DNA of 64,000 bases, from contig CAMZMU010000089.1 of assembly GCA_947311845.1 (NCBI GenBank), forward strand, positions 24,887,981 to 24,951,980. Direction: 5' to 3'. Position numbers and translations under genes: made by a program. Positions 57,435 to 64,000 of the stretch are shown in pieces. This stretch comes from Poa pratensis. Its lineage: Eukaryota; Streptophyta; Magnoliopsida; Poales; Poaceae. The notes below the pieces were generated by a model, which was given only the letters and a program-made list of their open reading frames with translations, was not told the origin of the DNA and made no database searches. Position 1 is the first letter of the stretch. Every line of letters starts with the position of its first letter.

Positions 57435-59024
57435 TCTATACTACTATTAAAAGAGCAAACTTGTTGGGATACTTTAAATGTGGACCGTTCAATATCCGAT
57501 CAAATAGCCCAGATCGTCCCAATGTTTGACAACTCAACAATGTCCAATTTTTCCCGTTTTACCCTCCCACCAAATCACATAATACTACTAAATTGCGACT
57601 TATCTTCGAATCGTTATTTTTGTATTTTGCCTGAACACGAGTCAGCCGAGGAAAACGTTTGTCGCTCGTAGTAAGAGTGACGAGTCACGACCGAGATCCC
57701 CACCGAGGTCCTTTTGTGAGGGTTCATCCTCCGCCGGCGGCCCCGCATCCGGCAGCCGTCTCCAGCCCCTTCGTCGCCGGATATGGATGCTCCGGCGCCG
57801 TATCCCGCTTCTCCGGCCCCGACCTCCATCCCTACTCCACCGCAGGCGCTTGCTCACCCCCGATCTCGCCGTGCCCATCCCGGCCGCTGAGCCTCCTGGT
57901 CGACGTCGATTGGATCCGGCCGCTGCTCCTGCACACTCCCCTACACCCATGACCGCTACCTACCCGGAGTGTCCGAACGGTAGGCATCGTTGCTCTTGTC
58001 CTGGAGCGGCTTCTCGATGGCAGCGCCGGCCGTGAGCGGTAGGGAGAGACGCGCTGCCGACGGGTGGGAGGCAAGGAAGGCACGCTGTGCCGCTGAGTCT
58101 GTGCTCGGCGTGGAACCAGCGGGCTAGCTCCGCCACTAGCAACATCTGGCCCATGCCTTGAGGCGAGAGCAGCACGATGTGTGAAGAGCGCGCGTCGTGG
58201 CTGTCACTCAAAACCATGGGTGGATGGGCACGACGGAGCCATGGAGGTGAGTTGTGTGGGTGGATTTGTTATTTACGTATGCTGGACCATGTCAAGGAGA
58301 GTGTATTGGTACCTGGTGAGCACAGTATCTGAATTTTTCTTCTCCTCTATGCATGAAGAGCAGGATGTAGTGCAGCCTCCGGGGATGTAGGAAAGTAAGT
58401 GCGCAGCTGGATTGGAATCCAACTCAATGGAACCATAGCTCAAGTATTTGTCCCATATACTTGTCAAGTTTGCTGAATTGGATAGCTTCTACAGGGTATA
58501 GCAGACTGACACTTCATGTATTAGGATAGTTTGAGAGCTGCAGCAAGTCTAAACAACAATGTTGGGTTGGACAAATCCTGTTATTCATGTTCAGAAATAG
58601 AAATAGACTGATTGTTTTTATTGAGAAGGGTGACAATGTTGGGTTAGACAAATCCTGTTATTCATGTTCAGAAATAGAAATAGACTGATTGTTTTCAGAA
58701 TGAATATTTTATCACCCATACACAAAACACAAATAGAAGGAACCAACAATTTAAAATTCATAGCACTGTACTGTAATGTTTAACTAATTGGAAGCTATTT
58801 GTATATTTTTTGTGGCAATACCAGATATGTTCTTCCAAAAAAAAATACCATATATGTTCCTATCTGATTCTCCCCTTTCAATGTGATATACTAATTTCAT
58901 ATTATTATTTGTAGACTCGGTATGATTATTGCGCCAATGTGATCTTGAGAAGTAATCCACATAAACCTGGTAAATTGCCCCCATTTAATTGTGGAAACGT
59001 GCGTTGCACGTACATTCCAACTAG
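57435..59024 (+). mobile_element. Helitron H5 (1.6 kb), nested in H4
   Basis: The 5' end is TCTATACTACTATTAAAAGA, though the preceding base is T rather than A. The 3' end is an ACGTGC-GTT-GCACGT hairpin, then ACATTCCAACTAG, before host T. The 5' 170 bp match the 5' ends of H3 and H4 (GAGCAAACTTGT, CCCTCCCACCAAATCACATA), so it belongs to the same family. The interior has a CpG-rich stretch (57.66-58.2 kb) that may be captured genic DNA; no domain is recognised. Confidence 0.75.
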
Positions 59025-59583
59025 TATATGAAACAACAGAAGCAAGAAGGGTCGTACAAAATAGAAGTATTCAGTGACAGAACAGAACGTGAAGAGGATC
59101 AATCAGTAAAAGGAGAAAAAAAGAACATTGTCGTCCATCTTGCATGGAGGCCTTGCTGCCTTCTGCACCTTTGAAGCAGATTCGAATCATAATTGACCCA
59201 TCAAATCATAACTGAACCCTTGTAGCGATAGAATCAAGTTCATGGAAAATTGCAACCAAGTGGTAAGAATGTCAGCAATCTAACTGAATAGCACGTACCA
59301 GTCTGATGTTTGTACGACTGTACGGCGCGATGCGAAGGTGCGTGCCCACCGGAGAGGCTATCCGGCAGATGCGACTTTTTCAGCTACGCTTGGAAGACGG
59401 CCGTGGACGCGCGACGACGGAGGCAGGGAAGCGGCGTCCTCACGAAGGGCTGCGCCGGAGCGTCTTCACGAAGGAAGGGCAGGGCCGAAGCTTCCTCACG
59501 CCGTACAGGACGGCGGCGACGTCCGGCAACACGCGACGTGGAGGCAGGGCGGCGGCAACGGGCGAAGGCGTCCTCACCTCACG

Positions 59584-59711
59584 GCGGCCGACGGGCAAGG
59601 GGCGGCGGCATGGAGGCAAGGAGTGCTGAGGCTGCGGCGTCCTCATGGCGGCCGACGGGCAAGGGGTGGCGGCGTGGAGGCAAGGAGTGCTGAAGCTGCG
59701 TCGTCCTCCGG
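59584..59711. repeat. 64-bp tandem repeat, two copies
   Basis: GCGGCCGACGGGCAAGGGG and GTGGAGGCAAGGAGTGCTGA recur at a 64-bp offset, in a GC-rich stretch (59.3-59.8 kb) whose long frames I do not trust. Confidence 0.7.
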
Positions 59712-60256
59712 CGGGCGGCGCGTGTCCGTGGCCTTGGCTGTGGCAGCGTCGTGGGCTGCGGCGGTTGGTCCTTCAGGGCGGTGATGGGAAGGCTGATTTT
59801 GAGTGAACGTTTTTTTTTACTGTAATTGAGTGAACGTTTTGGTAAACGCATTTGTCAATCACCGGTGGCTTGTAAGGCGTTGGATCATATGTGTGTACGG
59901 CTCTGATCGTTTGGATCTGCCTGACTCGCTCTTTTAATATTAGTGGAGATAAAAGACAATGGTATTTTGCTCGTAATATGTGATTTGGTGGGAGGGTGAA
60001 ACGGTAAAAAGTGGACGTGACTGTTGATCAAACATTGAACGCCTCTAATTTAATGTATCAACACAGCACAATACAAGTTTGCTCTTTTAATATTAGTATA
60101 TAGAAAATGCATCGTATTTGTTTAGTTGACCAGTCAGACACTGCAGCCTGTTCCGTGGGCCCACCTGTCAGTCGACGTGGGAAATAAATGGACAAACAAA
60201 ACGCGAAACCTGGGATTCGAACCTTGTGTGCTGGGGCCTTGGGGTGCTCGCGCGCG

Positions 60257-60485
60257 CGTTTTTTTTTTACATAACACACTACTTTATTGATTAGATAACA
60301 TCAATACATAAAGTTACAATCCTAGATTGAGAACTAAAACAAGACTAGCAAGAACGTGCGCTGCTTCATTCAGGTGACGCTTCACATGGATGAAGGAGAC
60401 CGATGTGAAACAGGAAGTCATGGTCTTCATACCACTGACTATAATACCGACAGAAGATCTGTCCATCATGGAGGAGTTGAAGGGA
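60257..60485 (-). mobile_element. LINE 3' end with poly-A
   Basis: On the minus strand a coding end, SFIHVKRHLNEAAHVLASLV, is followed by AATCAATAAAGTAGTGTG and a poly-A run (the T run at 60259-60268). This is the RNase H-like end of a plant LINE. The 5' part is lost and the copy abuts a poly-G tract. Confidence 0.7.
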
Positions 60486-60512
60486 GGGGGGGGGGGGGGG
60501 GGGGGGGGGGGG
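60486..60512. repeat. Poly-G run of 27 bases
   Basis: This is the second long G tract of the window. It marks the truncated edge of the LINE fragment. Its length is uncertain. Confidence 0.9.
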
Positions 60513-60575
60513 CGTTGACCACCTGAGCCTTGATATGTTTCTGTTAATAAAGTACTTAAGCTCCCTTATAATTTA

Positions 60576-61319
60576 CTAGCAAACGGCCCGTGCTTCGCTA
60601 CAGGAGGAAAAAAACCGAGTTTCAGTTTGGATTTAAATTCCCTAACGAATTACTTGTGAATCGTTTTAAAAAGGAAAGAAAATGGTAATGGATTAATTGG
60701 GTCATTAAATCATTTTCAAAATTTATAAGTTTGGTTCCCCTGGACAGAGGATGCATTTCTTGACATTTAACAAAAGGATTCATTTTGAAAACATTTTTAG
60801 AACTCAAGTCTTGAATTATACGGCCGAAATGCATCTCTGTATTTTGATCAATTAAAACAGATTCAAAAAGAAAAAGTAATGATGCCAAATTAAACTACAT
60901 GGTCAGAGCTTTGCATCGATGTAAAGTTTTTAAATTTGGAGTTGTGGATTGAAAGTTATGAATTTACGAAGGTTAGTTTGTTTTCTGTTTATTTAAACAA
61001 AATTTAGAGAACAAATTAATCTCTGCCGTCCGTTCCAACTTAAACGGACGCGCCAGATTTTACCGCACCTCTTCGGTGGCGTCTTTGCAAAAAGGTCCGC
61101 GGGTTTTCGGTAAATCGCGCATAAGTCAGGAGGACGTCCGTTCTGTGGACTGCGGGTTAGTTTCCCAGTTTGTCAGGTTTTTTTTGCAAAACGGCGTTTT
61201 GAACCGGTATCCACTCGGCGGTGGCAATGTGTTGTAATATGACCAAACTCGCAGGGGAAAAACCGTCATTTTGGGGTCGGACGGGAAGAAGCTTTACTTC
61301 CTTTTATAGTAGGTATAGA
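60576..61319 (-). mobile_element. Helitron H6, 744 bp, non-autonomous
   Basis: The minus-strand 5' end is TCTATACCTACTATAAAAGG after host A. The 3' end is a GTAGCGAAGCACGGGC hairpin region, then CGTTTGCTAG, followed by host T. It has no coding potential. Both borders obey the A/T rule, so it is one of the clearest Helitrons here. Confidence 0.8.
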
Positions 61320-61359
61320 TACATATAACCATGCAGCATATTTGTTGCGCAGAAAACTG

Positions 61360-61445
61360 TAGCTGCGTTTTTTTGACAACCCACGATTTCATTCATTCAG
61401 TTAACAGAAAAGTCTCGGTTACAATCAGAGTACAAGGCCTTGTAC
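61360..61445 (-). mobile_element. Possible retroelement 3' tail
   Basis: A short T run at 61367-61373, followed by CAACCCACGATTTCATTCAT and GGTTACAATCAGAG, resembles the reversed 3' end of a LINE. No coding remnant or duplication was found. Confidence 0.3.
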
Positions 61446-61765
61446 ACCCATTTCGGGAAATAATTGAGGGCTTCTCGTCCGTTCAAGGGCAAAACTGGGC
61501 CCCGGGTAGCCCGGGCTACAGCCCGGGCCATGGCCCGTATAGTACAGTAGCATCCAGTAGATATTTCACCAAAAAATACGTATCTCAGGAGCCCAGCCCG
61601 TGTCTTTTAACCAGAACGATCAGCGCTACTGGGCTAGTCAAGCCCACCAAGCGGGAGACCGAGCGATCCAACAGCAGCCCAGCATCTAGCGCACGTTCTC
61701 ATCACCAGACCTAAAGTTTTTTTTTTAAAGCTCACCAGACCTAAAGTTGCCTGTTCGTATTCGTA

Positions 61766-61885
61766 TCTCTATTATATAATATGTCTTGTGGGGATGGTCC
61801 GTTTTTCACTTTCCGGTTTTACCCCTCATCGATAGGCTGATCTAGGAAATAATTACACTCTTTACCACCGCTAAGTTAGACTTAC
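61766..61885 (+). mobile_element. Helitron 5' end (truncated H7)
   Basis: TCTCTATTATATAATATGTC after host A resembles the Helitron 5' ends elsewhere in the window. It leads into the left arm of the inverted repeat, with no forward 3' end before the arm stops at 62381. Confidence 0.45.
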
Positions 61886-62381
61886 CGGTTCGTTTGAGTC
61901 TCTCGCGGCCGCAGATCCTTCAGTTATTTGTAAATTATCCCGCAGTCCCCGTAAAGCTTCGTTCCCGAGCGAGCAGGCAGCTCCTCCATCCAAATCTCAA
62001 GTCAGCACTCATGGCCGTCGGTCTCTCTGGCCGTGCATGGCCGCCTCCCTGCGATCCCAGCCCTTCGTGCCCATGGCCACTCCAGCACCGCACATGGCGC
62101 CACTCTTATCCGCAGCCGCCGACCCAGACGCCTCCTATCCACAACGCCACGCAGCGCTGGATCCCGCCGTAATCCCTCGCGGCTAGCACGGTCGGCGAGC
62201 ACCACGGATTGAGGCGCCCTGCTGACAATCGGCAACGCGAGCCTAGCGAGGCGAGGTTAGTGAGGCGCCGCTACAGCCTAGAGGAGAGGGACTGGTCGCG
62301 GAAAGCCTTTCGCCCCCATGTTCGCTGGCGACGGCTCCGAGCGCCGTACCTATCTCCACCCAAGTTCACCGCTCCGCCTAG
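61886..62381 (+). repeat. Left arm of a large inverted repeat
   Basis: This is the reverse complement of 63506-64000. By eye the only differences are a T/C change near 62209 and one extra C in the run near 62313. It encodes the same putative 5' region of the PPR gene (MAVGLSGRAWPPP, MAASLRSQPFVP in alternative frames). It ends at CTAG, where a reverse Helitron 3' end takes over. Confidence 0.9.
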
Positions 62382-62952
62382 TACAATACCCGTGCATTGC
62401 TACGGGTGAATACATGACAAACATATACAATGTCAAATCTAGGCCTTTCACATGTGAATATATATAGTGTGGTCTTGTTCTCGGATAAATTCATTTATTT
62501 TTGATAGAAAAATTGCCAGGCATTAAATGCAAGACATGAGAAAATCGGTGTGTATGAAACAAACAAATGAAGCTGCTATCAACAAATTTTTTCATTTCAA
62601 TCCTCGACAGTATATATCGTGTGCTGGTCAAACAATTTTCTAGTATAAATAATGCTGAAAATTCTTAATTTTCTAATTCAGTTGAAAAGAATTGTCAGAC
62701 TCATTTCAATGTCAATAATAAAATGTGAATCTTCTTCCAGGCCAATGTGTGATCTCCGGTACCAGCACCAATATACGATAACTACATGAGAATTGCCTGA
62801 AGATTGTGCTGGTGCTGTAGTAGTACCATGGCATCAGAATTCAGAAGCCGTGTGAGGTCTCAAACTGTGACAAATAGTAGCACTTTGCCATGAAACCATA
62901 TATGCATCCTGTCCTTCTCTTGCTTTTGCCATCCAACCATATCCCGTTCAAC
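62378..62952 (-). mobile_element. Helitron 3' end and adjoining AT-rich sequence
   Basis: Read on the minus strand, ACCCGTAGCAATGCACGGGT is a hairpin followed by ATTGTACTAG, a Helitron 3' terminus. No matching 5' end is found to the right before 64000, so the element probably runs past the window. If so, it includes the PPR pseudogene and the right arm. The rest of the stretch has no coding motif. Confidence 0.5.
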
Positions 62953-63626
62953 TCACCAGTAGTCACCACGACAGCAAGAGCCATCCGGGAATTCGTGATA
63001 GATATTTGTGTCGCCTACAACAATCCTCCGCCCTGAATATTTTGATATCAACTTTAGCGCATGATGGCAGGCACATTATGCTTGTCAGGCGTCGTTGTCG
63101 TTCTCCTTGACGCCTGAGAGATTGGATCAGCCTGGTTTCTTGGGTCGACAACGGGTTCGCCAATCGAGAGGACATCGGACACTTCATGAATCGCCTTGCT
63201 CTAAGGGTGCGCCATGTCCCTTTCGACAAAACTGCAGGCGATGACATGGTCGGCATTCTGTCGAACAACCTCTCCGTGTCGTCCAGCATGTTGAGCCTGG
63301 CCTAGAACGTGAGGCGCGACTTGCCCGTGTAGACGTTGGCCCCCGCCGTGGCAACCCTGACCGCTAGCTGCCGAGTGCGCGGCGCGGCCGGCCTCGAGGT
63401 CGCCGAGCCGCTCGCAGCACTTGACGACGACACAGAAGGTGAAGCGGTCGGGGCGCGCGGCAGACAGGAGGACTGCGTCGGCGAGGGCCCAGAAGGTGGC
63501 GCCGGCTAGGCGGAGCGGTGAACTTGGGTGGAGATAGGTACGGCGCTCGGAGCCGTCGCCAGCGAACATGGGGCGAAAGGCTTTCCGCGACCAGTCCCTC
63601 TCCTCTAGGCTGTAGCGGCGCCTCAC
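62953..63626 (-). pseudogene. DYW-type PPR protein, internally deleted remnant
   Basis: PLS/DYW pentatricopeptide proteins edit organelle RNA cytidines. In minus order the pieces are: ARPDRFTFCVVVKCCERLGD then LEAGRAAHS (near 63430, a PPR motif); MLDDTERLFDRMP (63289, another PPR motif); ERDMAHP...SKAIHEVSD (near 63200, the DYW-domain start with a stop in it); and at the end [20 protein letters not shown], then [17 protein letters not shown] and stop (62953-62955). The last piece holds the CxxCH zinc site and the terminal DYW tripeptide. Most PPR repeats are deleted, and frameshifts and stops are present. The upstream part lies in the right arm of the inverted repeat. Confidence 0.8.
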
Positions 63627-64000
63627 TAACCTCGCCTCGCTAGGCTCGCGTTGCCGATTGTCAGCAGGGCGCCTCGATCCGTGGTGCTCGCCGACCGTGC
63701 TAGCCGCGAGGGATTACGGCGGGATCCAGCGCTGCGTGGCGTTGTGGATAGGAGGCGTCTGGGTCGGCGGCTGCGGATAAGAGTGGCGCCATGTGCGGTG
63801 CTGGAGTGGCCATGGGCACGAAGGGCTGGGATCGCAGGGAGGCGGCCATGCACGGCCAGAGAGACCGACGGCCATGAGTGCTGACTTGAGATTTGGATGG
63901 AGGAGCTGCCTGCTCGCTCGGGAACGAAGCTTTACGGGGACTGCGGGATAATTTACAAATAACTGAAGGATCTGCGGCCGCGAGAGACTCAAACGAACCG
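63506..64000 (-). repeat. Right arm of the large inverted repeat
   Basis: This is the reverse complement of 61886-62381. Identity still holds at the last base, so the arm continues outside the window. Past its inner edge (CTAG at 63506-63509) the PPR sequence continues, whereas the left arm meets a Helitron end at the same CTAG. Confidence 0.9.

Larger units (their letters stand above)
53886..59949 (-). mobile_element. Helitron H4 with Rep gene remnants
   Basis: The minus-strand 5' end is TCTCCACTAATATTAAAAGA after host A. The 3' end is an ACGTGC-ACT-GCACGT hairpin, then GCACGATTACTAG, followed by host T. The inside codes for the N-terminal part of a Helitron Rep protein (54.73-57.05 kb) and is split by the forward Helitron H5. 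Confidence 0.7.
50774..60104 (-). mobile_element. Helitron H3, outer element of a Helitron nest
   Basis: The minus-strand 3' end is ACGTGC-GTT-GCACGT hairpin, then GCCCGTCAACTAG, followed by host T. A 5' end, TCTATATACTAATATTAAAA, lies at 60104, but the next host base is T on the minus strand instead of the usual A. Pairing of these two ends is inferred from nesting order. It contains AT-rich filler (50.8-52.5 kb), a Stowaway MITE, a mannanase exon, and Helitrons H4 and H5. Confidence 0.5.

Noticed and set aside
59306..59851. Long Arg/Ala-rich frames
   Set aside because: GC-rich Helitron filler with a 64-bp tandem repeat, frames open on both strands.
1..64000. tRNA, rRNA, riboswitch and bacterial-type operon features
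   Set aside because: None was recognised; the gene structure, introns and repeats are those of a plant nuclear genome.

Overview
The window looks like a stretch of a grass nuclear genome, most likely Triticeae (wheat, Aegilops, barley, rye). The reasons are a host gene set with rice-like introns, Stowaway MITEs beginning CTCCCTCCGT, CACTA elements with CACTAGTGGAAAA ends and TTTAGTCCCGG subterminal repeats, and many Helitrons with CTAG 3' ends. The species cannot be fixed from the sequence alone. Coding calls rest on reading conserved protein motifs by eye; no database search was run.

Host genes. Three are recognisable. (1) At 1164-3182 (minus) is a single-exon gene for a plant type I membrane protein (DUF7906-like), whose 5' half carries three 1-bp deletions that cancel. 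(2) At 31750-36468 (minus) is a complete two-exon pectate lyase of 445 residues; its only intron is swollen to 3.4 kb by a Helitron. A decayed copy of its last exon and 3' flank lies at about 6430-7160. (3) At 42628-49725 (plus) is a seven-exon class I RPD3-type histone deacetylase (HDAC1/HDA19 clade, 518 residues). Its splice sites are all intact, but three 1-bp deletions fall in conserved exons.

Mobile DNA fills most of the rest, and nearly all that can be identified is class II. Between 8717 and 31597 sits a nest: a 22.9-kb CACTA (A, TSD TTC) holds a 15.0-kb coding CACTA (B, TSD TTA), a 1.3-kb CACTA (C) and a Tourist MITE. CACTA B is itself broken by a 3.8-kb Helitron. CACTA B carries a TNP2-type transposase, a Transposase_24/Ulp1-like gene, an intact small coiled-coil protein with a C-terminal membrane segment, and a captured DEDD-type 3'-5' exonuclease. 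Other elements are a 2.1-kb hAT-like element (4045-6188), a Stowaway MITE split by a LINE end (7777-8418), and a MULE module (about 38.3-42.4 kb: DDE transposase plus GRF-type zinc-finger gene) that ends roughly 200 bp upstream of HDAC1.

From 50.8 kb to the end the sequence is a pile of Helitrons in both orientations. It contains a truncated Helitron Rep gene, a captured endo-beta-mannanase exon, LINE tails and an almost perfect inverted repeat. The right arm of that repeat carries a DYW-type PPR pseudogene. No LTR retrotransposon, CRISPR array, rRNA or tRNA gene was recognised.

Two themes matter for anyone using this annotation. First, several insertions are proved by empty-site copies inside the same window, so the order of events can be read directly. 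Second, all of the roughly 15 frameshifts I worked out are single-base losses, often in short homopolymers. That pattern suggests base-level assembly errors on top of real transposon decay.
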